From contig NZ_CP031727.1 of NCBI RefSeq assembly GCF_008806955.1, forward strand, positions 4,230,001 to 4,294,000: 64,000 nt of DNA, in the 5' to 3' direction. Shown here one piece after another: positions 25,652 through 35,561 of the stretch. Position numbers and translations under genes: made by a program. The notes under the pieces were generated by a model. The model was not told the origin of the DNA and did not search any database. It saw only the letters and a program-made list of their open reading frames with translations. The stretch's first letter is position 1. Each line of letters opens with the position of its first letter. The DNA is from Cellvibrio sp. KY-YJ-3. GTDB taxonomy: Bacteria > Pseudomonadota > Gammaproteobacteria > Pseudomonadales > Cellvibrionaceae.

Positions 25652-28531
25652 TCACTTCGTTGTCTTAGCCTTAGCCACCGGCTTTTTAGCAGTTGGCGCC
25701 GCAGCCCGAGCGACAGCCTTGCCTTTTGTCGCTCCTGACGGCGACGGTTGAACTGTTGCTGGCGCTGCCTTGCTTGTAGCTTTCGCATTTTTACGGCCAT
25801 GACTCACCTCACTTGCAGCCTTAGTGGTTTTTTTGGCGGGCACTGCAGCAGCTACCTTTTTAACAGCTGCGGTTTTCGGTGCTGCAGTTTTCTTGGCAGC
25901 ACCGGCACTCTCCGCTTTAGCCACAGAGACCTTACTATTGGATTTTTTTACCGCGGGTTTCGCTGCTGCAACATCAGTTGCAGCTAATTTTTTGCCGGTC
26001 ACTTTAGCCACTGCCGCCTTAGCGCCACCAGATTTGCTGCCCTCAGGCTTGGTGCTTGCAGGCTTAACTGACGCCGGCTTTTTAACTGCTGGTTTTTTTG
26101 CAGTGGTCTTTTTTGTGGCAGTGTTTTTTGTAGCTGGTTTTTTCGTCGCGGCTTTTTCCGGCACAGCTGTTGCGATAGCCGGTTTGGCCACAACCTGTTT
26201 AACATCTTGCTTATTGGCAGCGGATTTTTTAGCCGCATTTTTTGCATCGCGTTTAGCGACTTTAGGTTTGACTTGGGATTTAGGGCGACGAATGGCAGCC
26301 TCCGACTCCAACTCAAAATCAATTTTTCGGTTGTCCAAATCCACGCGCACTACGCGCACCACCAAACTATCACCCAAACCAAATACTTTACGCGTGCGCT
26401 CACCCATCAAGCGATGTTGCGCCGGTTCAAAACGATAATAATCGTGTGGCAATGAGGTGATATGAATCAAACCTTCCACATACAATTCATTGAGTTCAAC
26501 AAATAAACCAAAGCTGGTTACTGCACTTACATGGCCATCATAAATGGCGCCAACTTGATCGCGCAGGTATTCACATTTGAGCCAGCTCACCACATCGCGG
26601 GTCGCCTCATCGGCGCGGCGTTCAGTGCGTGAACACTGTTCGCCGAATACCAACATTTCTGCAGCCGTATAGGGGTAAATAAATTTCTTCGGAATGGCTT
26701 TGGCGGTGTCCACCCGACGTACATGGGTGGTGGGTTCGGTGCTGCGAATTACCGAGCGAATCGCGCGATGCACTAACAAATCCGGGTAGCGACGAATAGG
26801 CGAGGTGAAGTGGGTATAAGCTTCGTAACCCAAACCAAAGTGGCCGTGGTTTTCTACCTGATACATCGCCTGACGCAAACTGCGCAGCATTACTGTTTGG
26901 ATTAAATGGCCGTCGCTGCGATCCTGAATCATTTGCAGCAATTGTTGGTAATCCCCCGGTGTGGGCTTATCGCCACCGGCCAAACCTAAACCCAACTCCG
27001 ATAAATAAGCGCGCAGGTTGGCGAGCTTGGTTTCCGTCGGGCCTTCATGTACGCGGAACAAACCCACCAAATTATGTTTTTCAATAAAGGTAGCTGCACA
27101 CACATTGGCGCACAACATACATTCTTCAATTAACTTGTGGGCGTCGTTGCGTTTGATGGGAACAATACGTTCAATTTTGCGCTCATCATTAAATTGGATG
27201 CGTGTTTCAGTGGTCTCAAAATCGATAGCACCACGTTCATCGCGCGCTGCACGCAAACACTCATACAGTTTATGCAACAATTCGAGCTGCGGAATAACCG
27301 CTTTATATTCTTCGCGCAGCGCCGCGCGGGTTTCACCTTCGCCGGTGAGAATCTCGCCCACTTTGGTGTAAGTGAGGCGCGCATGGGAGTGCATAACCCC
27401 TTCATAAAATTGATAACCGGTAATACGCCCCGCCGTGCTGATATTCATCTCGCAGATCATGCACAAGCGATCCACATTCGGGTTGAGCGAACACAGGCCA
27501 TTGGATAAGGCCTCGGGCAACATGGGCACTACGTAATCGGGGAAATACACCGAGTTGCCGCGTGCACGCGCCTCTACATCCAGCGCACTCTCCACTTGCA
27601 CATAGTGGGATACATCGGCAATCGCCACATATAACCGCCAACCACCTTTGCGCCGCTCGCACAACACGGCATCGTCAAAATCGCGGGCATCTTCACCATC
27701 GATAGTCACAAAGGGCAAATGGCGCACATCCACCCGGTGCAATTTGTCTTTTTCTTCCACTTCATGGGACAGACGCGCCGCTTCGGCAATCACCGCCTCC
27801 GGCCACACACTGGGGATACCATGAGCTTGAATCGCCAGCTCGATTTCCATGCCCGGCGCCATATGATCGCCCAGCACTTGCACTACGCGGCCGGTAGGCA
27901 GGCGGTTTTTATCCGGCTGCTGGGTAATTTCGGCCACCACAATCTGACCGTGTTTAGCACCGCCATAGGCGCCAAACGGGATCATTATGTCATGGGTAAT
28001 ACGTGGGTTTTCCGGGCGCACAAACTGCACCCCCTCTTCATTAAAGAAGCGCCCCGCCAATTGAGTGGTATTGCGGATCAGCACTTCAATAATCGCGCCC
28101 TCTTCTTTACCGCGATACTGCTCACCCGAAAGGCGCACCAGCACCTCATCGCCATCAAACACTTTGCGCATCTGGCGATTGTGTAAATAAATGTCTTCGC
28201 CGCCCTCAGAGGGGATCACAAAGCCATAACCATCGCGATGCCCCTGCACCCGTCCACGCACCACATCAATTTTATCCAGCCGCACATAGGCATCGCGGCG
28301 GTTGCTGATCAGCTGACCATCGCGCGCCATCGCAATCAACCGACGGCGCAAGGCTTCAATCTGGTCTTCGCCGGTCAGCTTAAGCATCGCGCACATCTGC
28401 TCATGGGTCACTGGCTCGGCAGCGGTATCCAGAAGCTCAAGAATGTATTCGCGGCTGGGAATGGGGTTTTCATACTTCTCAGCTTCGCGTGCGGCAAAAG
28501 GGTCTTTGAAGGGGGATTTACGTTTGCTCAA
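25652..28531 (-). CDS. rnr: Ribonuclease R with long Lys/Ala-rich C-terminal tail
   Basis: 3'-5' exoribonuclease that degrades structured RNA and acts in rRNA and mRNA quality control. 959 residues: an N-terminal HTH and cold-shock domains (about 20-230), the RNB catalytic domain with the metal-binding HLPFVTIDGEDARDFDDAV and HFTSPIRRYPDLLVHRAI, and an S1 domain ending near 745. The last ~210 residues are a low-complexity Lys/Ala/Pro tail (many AAKK, TKKPA repeats) like histone H1 or AlgP, far longer than the basic tail of E. coli RNase R (813 residues in total). The tail may bind RNA or ribosomes; that is inference. Confidence 0.97.
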   Translation of the reverse strand: MSKRKSPFKDPFAAREAEKYENPIPSREYILELLDTAAEPVTHEQMCAMLKLTGEDQIEALRRRLIAMARDGQLISNRRDAYVRLDKIDVVRGRVQGHRDGYGFVIPSEGGEDIYLHNRQMRKVFDGDEVLVRLSGEQYRGKEEGAIIEVLIRNTTQLAGRFFNEEGVQFVRPENPRITHDIMIPFGAYGGAKHGQIVVAEITQQPDKNRLPTGRVVQVLGDHMAPGMEIELAIQAHGIPSVWPEAVIAEAARLSHEVEEKDKLHRVDVRHLPFVTIDGEDARDFDDAVLCERRKGGWRLYVAIADVSHYVQVESALDVEARARGNSVYFPDYVVPMLPEALSNGLCSLNPNVDRLCMICEMNISTAGRITGYQFYEGVMHSHARLTYTKVGEILTGEGETRAALREEYKAVIPQLELLHKLYECLRAARDERGAIDFETTETRIQFNDERKIERIVPIKRNDAHKLIEECMLCANVCAATFIEKHNLVGLFRVHEGPTETKLANLRAYLSELGLGLAGGDKPTPGDYQQLLQMIQDRSDGHLIQTVMLRSLRQAMYQVENHGHFGLGYEAYTHFTSPIRRYPDLLVHRAIRSVIRSTEPTTHVRRVDTAKAIPKKFIYPYTAAEMLVFGEQCSRTERRADEATRDVVSWLKCEYLRDQVGAIYDGHVSAVTSFGLFVELNELYVEGLIHITSLPHDYYRFEPAQHRLMGERTRKVFGLGDSLVVRVVRVDLDNRKIDFELESEAAIRRPKSQVKPKVAKRDAKNAAKKSAANKQDVKQVVAKPAIATAVPEKAATKKPATKNTATKKTTAKKPAVKKPASVKPASTKPEGSKSGGAKAAVAKVTGKKLAATDVAAAKPAVKKSNSKVSVAKAESAGAAKKTAAPKTAAVKKVAAAVPAKKTTKAASEVSHGRKNAKATSKAAPATVQPSPSGATKGKAVARAAAPTAKKPVAKAKTTK

Positions 28532-28692
28532 TTGGGCATCCTGTGTTCAATAATTGGCGGATCTCTAACTATCCTGGCAGTTGATTTGAATTATAGGGCA
28601 GCAATCATGACAAACCTACAAATAAAATGGATAAGGCCGTTGACAAGGCAAATCCGGATAATTATAGTGCGCGGCCTCAGCTAGCTGAGATT

Positions 28693-28779
28693 GCCCAGGT
28701 GGTGAAATTGGTAGACACGCCAGCTTCAGGTGTTGGTGGCTTAACGGCCGTGAAGGTTCAAGTCCTTTCCTGGGCACCA
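28693..28779 (+). tRNA. tRNA-Leu (anticodon CAG)
   Basis: An 87-base class II tRNA. The acceptor stem GCCCAGG pairs with CCTGGGC, the anticodon loop TTCAGGT sits between CCAGC and GTTGG (anticodon CAG, reading CTG), there is a long variable arm, a GGTTCAAGTCC T-arm, and an encoded CCA end. It is divergent from rnr and followed by its own terminator. Reading-frame calls over it on both strands are artefacts. Confidence 0.96.
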
Positions 28780-28786
28780 CACAATG

Positions 28787-28819
28787 AAAACCCCCGCTAT
28801 GAAAATAGCGGGGGTTTTT
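28787..28819 (+). terminator. Terminator of tRNA-Leu
   Basis: A 14-bp perfect stem (28787-28800 with 28805-28818) with a GAAA loop and a T-run. It starts 8 bases after the CCA end. Confidence 0.9.
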
Positions 28820-28986
28820 GCTTTTGGGCGATTTAAACATCGCCATGCTCAACAACAATTACAGGATTGATTTAAATTAACCCCTAACCCGTATAGAGCC
28901 CAATAGAATACGGTGTTATTAATCTTTAATTGCTTTTCAACGAACAACCCTGTTCTTATTGAATATCCCCAACAGGAACGCCAATC

Positions 28987-29733
28987 ATGCCAGACAAACG
29001 CCAGAGTATTCGTGAGGCTTTTTTGAAGGCGGCGTTTAGCTTTTTGGGGTATATCGCCGGTTGCGATGGGGCGATCAATCGCGATGAGGTGAATCGCCTT
29101 AAGATTCACATGAAAAAAATGCACTTGTCGGAGGATGAGCAGCGCAGTGCTTTGCATTTGTTTAAAGCGGGTACGGCAGCTGAGTTTAACGCGAGCCAAG
29201 CGCTGCAAGAATTTCGCACTGCCACAACGCCTAAACTGATACAGATTTTATTGGTGCATCTGCTCGCTATGGCGCGCGCCGATGGATGCCTGGTGGAGAA
29301 GGAGCTGCATGCATTGCAGTGGATCGCGCGGGAAGTTGGTTATGACAGCGTTGTGTTCAATCACTTATTAAAAATGATTTACGAGCAAGACCAACTTGCG
29401 CTGAGCATCAACACGCAAAAACCTGCGCAACCGAATACTTACAGCGCTCCCGCAAAAGAACAGACGAAGGCAAACCACAACGCGCATCGCCCGACAGCCA
29501 ATCACAATCAGGATTTACAAAAAGCTTACAAAATTTTAGGTGTAAATGCCGGGATGACCGAAGATGAAATGCGGCGAACTTATAAAAAATTGGCCAGCCA
29601 ACTTCATCCCGATAAATTAATGAGCCAAGGCCTGGCGCCAGAACAACTCGCTGCCAGCAATGAACGCTTTAAACAGATTCAAGCAGCCTATGCTTTTATT
29701 AAAAAATATCGGTCAATCTACTCGGCAGGTTAA
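28987..29733 (+). CDS. DjlA-like co-chaperone (TerB-like plus C-terminal J domain)
   Basis: 248 residues. The N-terminal TerB/DjlA-like helical domain (about 10-135; GYIAGCDGAINRDEVNRL and ARADGCLVEKELHALQWIA carry the repeated acidic pattern) is followed by a polar linker and a J domain at about 180-245 (AYKILGVNAGMTEDEMRRTYKKLASQLHPDKL) with the HPD tripeptide needed to stimulate DnaK. E. coli DjlA begins with a transmembrane helix; here no clear one is present, so the protein may be soluble or peripherally bound. The J domain occurs at the C-terminus, as in DjlA. Confidence 0.88.
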   Translation: MPDKRQSIREAFLKAAFSFLGYIAGCDGAINRDEVNRLKIHMKKMHLSEDEQRSALHLFKAGTAAEFNASQALQEFRTATTPKLIQILLVHLLAMARADGCLVEKELHALQWIAREVGYDSVVFNHLLKMIYEQDQLALSINTQKPAQPNTYSAPAKEQTKANHNAHRPTANHNQDLQKAYKILGVNAGMTEDEMRRTYKKLASQLHPDKLMSQGLAPEQLAASNERFKQIQAAYAFIKKYRSIYSAG

Positions 29734-29763
29734 GCCTAGGCATTATGTCGTGGCAAAGTGAAT

Positions 29764-30789
29764 TTACTTTATTCGCGTCACAGTCAGCCCCACAGCGGCA
29801 ATACGATTCGCTTTTTTATAATAGGGTTGCTCAAGTTCCTCTCCAAATATGTCCGGATCGATTTCTTCATACGACCATTGAAATTTATCGCTCGCCAACG
29901 AGGGTAATAATTCCGATAGCAGTGGATTATTGTCATCGCTGGTGATGGCCATGCCCGTATACAAAAGAAAGTGGCCGCCCGGTGCAAGTAAACCCAGCGC
30001 ATGCTTTGCAATACGTAAACTTAACGCTAACCCGAGATGTGAGCCGCCATCTCGATACAAGCGCCCCGCCGGATCACTGAGGTAAGGCGGGTTGGATACA
30101 ATCAGATCAAATTCCAAACCCCTGATATTAAAAAAATCACCCGGCAGTGCATTTATTGGTATGCCGGCCACATTGGCGCAGATACGCGCATAATCCAGCG
30201 CCGTGGAATTTAAATCATTTAAATTTAATTCATAGAGCTGGTGAGTTGGTAAGGCGCGGATTGCCGCGATTCCTCCGGCCCCGCTGCCACAACCAACATC
30301 CAATACCCTAACGGGAATACTGCGATGCGCAAAGCTGGAGCGCGATTGAAACAAGCGCAGCGAATGTTGCACGAAGCGAGCAAAGCGGTAAGTATCTGGC
30401 CCAAAAAAAACGGCATCCGCATCATTGGTCGGGAAATAGGAATGCAAAAATAAATCCTCACCCAAGGAGGAAATACGGATTTTGCTGCGGAAACAATCGC
30501 CGCCATTAAACAACAAATCGGCCTCGGTCATTAATGTAAATATAAGGGGCGGTAGAACGGCGGCATTAAATGGCAGGTTCCAGCCAAACACATCGCGCGC
30601 ATTCTTTGCAAGGCCGTCAAAACCCAGTAAAAACCGTTCATGGGTGCGCGGTGTCACCGTGGTAAAACTGTAGCCCTGTAAGGCAATGGAACGCAGTAAT
30701 TCCTCTAACAACATAATGCGTTTAGCATTGGATGTACGCATAAGATATTGATCACCATAACGCGCAACCTCATACCGACGATTAGGCAT
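29764..30789 (-). CDS. Class I SAM-dependent methyltransferase (NPPY type)
   Basis: 341 residues. The middle carries a Rossmann methyltransferase: motif I VLDVGCGSGAGG, then LNDLNSTALDYARICANVAGI, and the catalytic-type motif IVSNPPYLSD, which occurs in enzymes methylating planar nitrogen atoms (protein glutamine N5, adenine N6). The N-terminal ~130 residues (RYGDQYLMRTSNAKRI...) are not a PrmC or PrmB domain I recognise and may define the substrate. The ATG at 30789 overlaps the stop codon of the diiron-protein gene by 8 bases, so the two are translationally coupled; a start 18 bases earlier is possible. The target is unknown. Confidence 0.8.
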   Translation of the reverse strand: MPNRRYEVARYGDQYLMRTSNAKRIMLLEELLRSIALQGYSFTTVTPRTHERFLLGFDGLAKNARDVFGWNLPFNAAVLPPLIFTLMTEADLLFNGGDCFRSKIRISSLGEDLFLHSYFPTNDADAVFFGPDTYRFARFVQHSLRLFQSRSSFAHRSIPVRVLDVGCGSGAGGIAAIRALPTHQLYELNLNDLNSTALDYARICANVAGIPINALPGDFFNIRGLEFDLIVSNPPYLSDPAGRLYRDGGSHLGLALSLRIAKHALGLLAPGGHFLLYTGMAITSDDNNPLLSELLPSLASDKFQWSYEEIDPDIFGEELEQPYYKKANRIAAVGLTVTRIK

Positions 30790-31702
30790 AAACCGGTTCC
30801 GCCACAACAGATTTTTTGCGTGAAATCGCCGGAAGCCTGAGTTTCATATGTTGACTATATTTGTCGTAGCAGAGCTGACCACAACTCAACCGCATGAGCG
30901 CACCTTCAGCGATGAATCGTGCGCTTTCAGGGTGCGAACTCACCAGCGGCCGTACAATTTCCTGAATCCATGCGCGCGAATGAAAAACATCAATCGCTGC
31001 ATGCAAATCAAAATAGCGGCGTGATCTACGTGGAAATTTCAGCCGCTGCATTGCGCGCGATACTTTTGCGGCGCGCCGGGGTGCAGTTAATTCGATAGCG
31101 CCCAGCGCGCCCAGGGATTGATAGGTATACCGGCGCGATGTCGCTAACCCCAACATGGTATTTGCCAAAGCCAGAGATTCCCACTCTGTAGTTTCAATGG
31201 ATGGAGTTAACTGTAATTCCTGCACCATCGCTTCCAATAATGGGCCGTGCATTGCTTTGGTTTTGCCGCGCCCCATTTCATCCCAGTAATTACGGGCACA
31301 TTCGAGTTTGGCTTGGGTTGGTAGCTTAACTTGCGTGTAGGCCACCAGATCATCAAAGCCCGCCTCACCCGCTGCCTCCTGCGTGAGAAACCATTTCATT
31401 TCTTCGGCAGACGCGTGATCTGCCAACCAATCAAATAAGGGATGATTTTGACCAGGCCCCCACTCAATAAGGGACTCAAACCAGCCAACAAATTCATCAG
31501 GATTTGTTGTTACACCATCGACCAGCGAGCAAACAGATGAGCGCATCTCCTCCAAAAATCGACCTTCGAGTAAACGCATTTTAAGACTTGCACTTTCATC
31601 CGCTTCCCACTCGTCACACGGAATAGCAACCGCCGTTCGTGAACGATTAAAGTTAGCAAGCGTAACGTGAAATGTTTGCGGGTCTATTCCAGAGAGATAC
31701 AT
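30782..31702 (-). CDS. Haem-oxygenase-like (iron-containing redox) protein
   Basis: 306 residues, all-helical by composition. It resembles the iron-containing redox enzyme family (haem-oxygenase-like diiron oxidases and oxygenases). Likely metal-ligand blocks are HPLFDWLADHASAEEMKWFLTQEAAGEAGFDDL, NYWDEMGRGKTKAMHG and YFDLHAAIDVFHSRAWIQ, spaced as in that family. Known relatives carry out N-oxidation, C-C cleavage or decarboxylation of amino or fatty acids; the reaction here cannot be read. It is the first gene of a two-gene unit with the methyltransferase. No peptide-synthetase, transporter or regulator is adjacent. Confidence 0.72.
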   Translation of the reverse strand: MYLSGIDPQTFHVTLANFNRSRTAVAIPCDEWEADESASLKMRLLEGRFLEEMRSSVCSLVDGVTTNPDEFVGWFESLIEWGPGQNHPLFDWLADHASAEEMKWFLTQEAAGEAGFDDLVAYTQVKLPTQAKLECARNYWDEMGRGKTKAMHGPLLEAMVQELQLTPSIETTEWESLALANTMLGLATSRRYTYQSLGALGAIELTAPRRAAKVSRAMQRLKFPRRSRRYFDLHAAIDVFHSRAWIQEIVRPLVSSHPESARFIAEGALMRLSCGQLCYDKYSQHMKLRLPAISRKKSVVAEPVYA

Positions 31703-32084
31703 AAAACCTCCGCATCACCAATATTTTCCGACATGAATTTACTATCATCCGGCGACCTTAGTGGATCACATGCACCGTCTCTGTACGCTGCTGCACACAA
31801 CCTCCATAAGAGAATGGTTTATGGGGTATTTATTGAAATAGTTTTTAAAACACACACTTAAAAATAATTTTAATTACTCATAAATATAATGAAAATATTT
31901 ATGCCTGTTGGCCCATGCGCATTTTCAGCAAGTTGAATTAGACGCAACAATTTATTCTGCTTCACGCACAACTATCAAAGCGCAAAGCGAATTTTAATTG
32001 CCCTCACGTTAGCTACCGCACAGATGCAGCGGAAAGATAAGACCACCCTCTTTCACATTCACCGATCAACCTAAGGAGGATGTG
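31703..32084. promoter_or_regulatory. Divergent intergenic region, diiron gene / SDR gene
   Basis: 382 AT-rich bases without a supported gene. It must contain the promoter of the diiron-protein/methyltransferase unit (minus) and that of the SDR-katE group (plus). Near the right end, AAGGAGG at 32073-32079 is the ribosome-binding site of the SDR gene. No clear inverted repeat was found. Confidence 0.4.
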
Positions 32085-32993
32085 ATGAAAAATTCTGATC
32101 AGCACGCCATGCAAGATCCACGAACGCAATACCCCAAAAGCCAAGGTCAAGGCGAGGCCGATGAGCAACAACCAGACCCGGGATTGGATGCAGTTTTAGC
32201 ACCACAGGCAGATCACGGTGAACGGAGTTATCGCGGCGCAGGCCGGCTCGATGGGCGCAAGGCACTTATTACCGGTGGCGATTCCGGTATCGGCCGCGCG
32301 GTGGCAATCGCGTTTGCCCGTGAAGGGGCAGATGTAGTGATTAACTTCTTGCCCAGTGAAGAAATTGATGGTCAGAAAACACTGAATATGATTCGCCAGG
32401 CGGGACAAAAAGCAATTGCAATTCCAGGTGACATTACCGACGAAAATTTTTGCAAAACCTTGGTAAAACAAGCCGTTGAAGCATTAGGGTCGATTGATAT
32501 TTTGATCAACAATGCAGGCAAACAGCAATTTGTGGAAGAGCTGGAAGATCTCACTACCAAACAATTTGTTGAAACCTACGCGACCAATGTATTTGGTATG
32601 TTTTGGATTACCAAAGCCGCAGTACCGCACATGCCTCCCGGCGCCAGCATTATCAATACCACGTCCATTCAATCCTATCAGCCCTCCCCCGGTTTATTGG
32701 ACTACGCATCCACCAAAGGTGCCATCACTGCATTCACCAAAAGTTTGGCGAAAATGCTGATTAAAAAAGGCATTCGTGTGAATGCCGTTGCACCCGGCCC
32801 GGTGTGGACACCACTCCAACAAAGTGGCGGTCAGCCCGAAGAAAAACTGCGTCGGTTTGGCGACAAAGTTCCACTGGGGCGCGCAGGACAACCAGCAGAA
32901 GTTGCACCCGCATTTGTTTTTCTCGCTTCGCAAGAATCCAGTTACATCACCGCTGAAGTGATTGGTGTCACCGGCGGTGCACATTTACCTTGA
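32085..32993 (+). CDS. SDR-family oxidoreductase (YghA/general-stress type)
   Basis: 302 residues. A 45-residue polar N-terminal extension (QDPRTQYPKSQGQGEADEQQPDPGLD) typical of the YghA/YhdF group, then a Rossmann SDR core: TGGDSGIGRAVAIAFAREGADV for NAD(P), NNAGKQ, catalytic Ser in NTTSIQSYQ, and YASTK with the catalytic Tyr and Lys. These enzymes reduce aldehydes or ketones, and in many bacteria they lie in general-stress regulons. A GTG three bases upstream is too near AGGAGG, so the ATG at 32085 is preferred. katE follows in the same direction, consistent with oxidative-stress use. Confidence 0.92.
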   Translation: MKNSDQHAMQDPRTQYPKSQGQGEADEQQPDPGLDAVLAPQADHGERSYRGAGRLDGRKALITGGDSGIGRAVAIAFAREGADVVINFLPSEEIDGQKTLNMIRQAGQKAIAIPGDITDENFCKTLVKQAVEALGSIDILINNAGKQQFVEELEDLTTKQFVETYATNVFGMFWITKAAVPHMPPGASIINTTSIQSYQPSPGLLDYASTKGAITAFTKSLAKMLIKKGIRVNAVAPGPVWTPLQQSGGQPEEKLRRFGDKVPLGRAGQPAEVAPAFVFLASQESSYITAEVIGVTGGAHLP

Positions 32994-33052
32994 GCTGAAA
33001 TATTTCAAAACAATTCCTCCGATTAATAGGCGATTTTAGTAAGGATATTTTT

Positions 33053-35497
33053 ATGAACGATTCATCCAAAACAACCCAACATAAATCCGGTAGCCATGAT
33101 AAACGCGGCGCTGGCAAGCCAGAGACAGCGGGTGCCGGTTCAGTGCTGAGCACCGTTGCCGGGCCCTCCGCTGATCAGCCGCCACAAACGCTGGGGGCAG
33201 ATGACCCGATTCAACAGCGACTGTTGGACAAAACAGTAGGCGGTCAAAAGCTGGCAGAAAAAATCCCTTCGAACCTCAATAAACCGCACGAATACGGTGA
33301 GGCTTCACGCACACCGGTTACGGGAGCGACAGTGGAACCTGATTCGCCCGCTGCCGGCGGCAGCACCTCAACAGAAATTATTGAGTCGCCCAAAACAGGT
33401 GATGGAACAACAATGCCTGGATTAAACCCCACGGTTAGTTCCTTGGATCGCGTGAGAGTGGATAGCAGCAACCAACAGCTAACCACCAACCAAGGCGTAC
33501 CGATTGCCGATAACCAACACTCGTTAAAAATTGGTTTGCGCGGCCCAACAGCGCTGGAAGATTTTATTCTGCGCGAAAAAATTACCCATTTTGATCATGA
33601 ACGTATTCCAGAACGTGTGGTGCACGCGCGTGGCTCGGCCGCCCATGGTTATTTTGAGTGCTATCGCGCCTTAACCGAATTCACTACCGCCGCGCCGTTT
33701 AGTGAAAAAGGAAAACGCACGCCGGTATTCACGCGTTTTTCTACAGTCGCCGGTGAACGTGGATCTGCCGATACGGTGCGCGATGTGCGCGGTTTTGCAG
33801 TGAAATTTTATACCGATGAAGGCAATTGGGATTTGGTGGGCAATAATATTCCGGTGTTTTTTATTCAGGATGCAATGAAGTTTCCCGACTTGGTTCACGC
33901 CGTTAAACCCGAGCCACATCACGCTATGCCGCAGGCATCCAGTGCCCACGATACCTTTTGGGATTTTGTGTCGCTAATGCCGGAAGCCACGCATATGTTG
34001 CTCTGGCAAATGTCCGACCGGGCCATTCCACGCAGCTATCGCACTATGCAAGGTTTTGGTGTGCACACCTTTCGTTTGGTGAATGCAGACGGCGCATCGG
34101 TATTTTGTAAATTCCACTGGACACCGCTTGCCGGTACGCACTCCTTGGTGTGGGATGAGGCCGCAAAAATTATCGGCGCCGATCCGGATTTTCATCGCCG
34201 CGATTTATGGGAGGCAATTGAAGCAGGCGCGTTTCCGGAATATGAATTGGGCCTACAAATATTTTCAGAGGAGACCGCTAATAGTTTCCCCTTTGATGTG
34301 CTCGACCCCACCAAATTAGTACCGGAAGAATTGGTGCCAGTGATCGCGGTGGGCAAGATGGTATTGAATCGAAACCCGGATAATTTTTTTGCCGAAACTG
34401 AACAAGTTGCATTTTGTACGGCGCATGTCATTCCAGGTATCGATTTCACCAATGACCCGCTATTGCAAGGCCGGATTCACTCTTATGTGGATACCCAAAT
34501 TAGTCGCTTGGGCGGCGCAAACTTTCATGAGATCCCCATCAATTCACCCCTAGCGCAAGTGCATAACAATCAACGCGATGGCATGCATCGCCAGGCAATT
34601 AATCGCGGCCGGGTGAATTACGAACCCAATTCACTGGCAGGCGGATGTCCATTTCAAGCGGGAATGTCGGGCTACAAAAGTTTTCCTGAACCCATTGCGG
34701 AAGATAAAGTACGCGGCAATCCCGAACTATTTTCGGATCACTATTCGCAAGCAAGACTTTTTTGGCAGAGCCAATCACCGGACGAACAAACACACATTAT
34801 TAACGCGTTTCGTTTTGAACTGACACGGGTGCAAACACCGGCTGTGCGTGCGCGGGTGGTGTCACTGCTGGTGAATGTTGATGCGCTATTGGCAAAGTGT
34901 GTTGCCGATGGTTTGGGTATCGAACTGCCACCGGCAATGCCACTTGCATCCAACTTACCTATTCCATCCTACCCTCCCTCTCCGGCGCTATCGTTATTAA
35001 CCCGCCCTGGCGTAACCGGTATAGCCACACGCCGGGTAGCGATTTTGGTGTGCGAGGGCGTTGCGCAAAAAAGTGTGTTCGCAGTTTATAACGACTTGCT
35101 GCAAGAAGGTGCCGTACCAAGATTAGTGGGGGCACGCCTGGGCAAAATAAAAACCGCTGAAGGTACGACGCTGGATATAGAGATCACTTTGGAAGCAGGC
35201 CCTGCAGTGCTCTATGACGGCGTAATTATTATGCAAGGTGATGCATCGCTCCCCCGCAGTGCTGATCCCCTCGAATTTGTGCGGCAACAACATCGCCACT
35301 GCAAACCGATTTATGCCATCGGTGGCGGAATGTTAATAGCCGCAGCAGGCATTCCCACGGTTTTTGCCGATGGCGATGCCGATCCCGCCATTATTATTGA
35401 TGAGGAAAAAATGCAAACCGATTCACTCGCCAAATTTAAAACCGCCTTAGCCGGGCACCGTTCATTTGAGCGCGAAACAGATCCATCAGCAATGTAA
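33053..35497 (+). CDS. katE: Large-subunit catalase HPII with extended N-terminus
   Basis: Decomposes hydrogen peroxide in the cytoplasm. 814 residues: a disordered polar N-terminal extension (about 1-140), the catalase core starting at [17 protein letters not shown] with catalytic His191 in [12 protein letters not shown], the proximal haem region, and a C-terminal class I amidotransferase/DJ-1-like domain (about 655-800; [11 protein letters not shown] at the start) typical of HPII. E. coli HPII is 753 residues with His128 as the catalytic residue, so the extension here is about 63 residues longer. It lies between SDR and Zn-dehydrogenase genes as part of a stress group. Confidence 0.96.
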   Translation: MNDSSKTTQHKSGSHDKRGAGKPETAGAGSVLSTVAGPSADQPPQTLGADDPIQQRLLDKTVGGQKLAEKIPSNLNKPHEYGEASRTPVTGATVEPDSPAAGGSTSTEIIESPKTGDGTTMPGLNPTVSSLDRVRVDSSNQQLTTNQGVPIADNQHSLKIGLRGPTALEDFILREKITHFDHERIPERVVHARGSAAHGYFECYRALTEFTTAAPFSEKGKRTPVFTRFSTVAGERGSADTVRDVRGFAVKFYTDEGNWDLVGNNIPVFFIQDAMKFPDLVHAVKPEPHHAMPQASSAHDTFWDFVSLMPEATHMLLWQMSDRAIPRSYRTMQGFGVHTFRLVNADGASVFCKFHWTPLAGTHSLVWDEAAKIIGADPDFHRRDLWEAIEAGAFPEYELGLQIFSEETANSFPFDVLDPTKLVPEELVPVIAVGKMVLNRNPDNFFAETEQVAFCTAHVIPGIDFTNDPLLQGRIHSYVDTQISRLGGANFHEIPINSPLAQVHNNQRDGMHRQAINRGRVNYEPNSLAGGCPFQAGMSGYKSFPEPIAEDKVRGNPELFSDHYSQARLFWQSQSPDEQTHIINAFRFELTRVQTPAVRARVVSLLVNVDALLAKCVADGLGIELPPAMPLASNLPIPSYPPSPALSLLTRPGVTGIATRRVAILVCEGVAQKSVFAVYNDLLQEGAVPRLVGARLGKIKTAEGTTLDIEITLEAGPAVLYDGVIIMQGDASLPRSADPLEFVRQQHRHCKPIYAIGGGMLIAAAGIPTVFADGDADPAIIIDEEKMQTDSLAKFKTALAGHRSFERETDPSAM

Positions 35498-35561
35498 TGC
35501 CGGAGCCTATAAGCAGGGAGCAAAAAATCAAGTAAGTCATTTCACTGGATGGGAGTTCACT

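Noticed and set aside
25824-26438. 204-residue plus-strand frame opposite the RNase R tail
   Set aside because: Its Ala/Phe/Leu repeats are the reverse complement of the Lys/Ala-rich tail; an artefact of low-complexity coding sequence.
28627-28836. 69-residue plus-strand frame through the tRNA-Leu
   Set aside because: It translates the tRNA itself (VVKLVDTPASGVGGLTAVKVQ-type peptide) and the terminator. Not a gene.
28616-28858. 80-residue frame on the minus strand across the tRNA-Leu
   Set aside because: It is the antisense translation of tRNA-Leu and its terminator (KGLEPSRPLSHQHLKLACLP-type peptide), a well-known annotation artefact.
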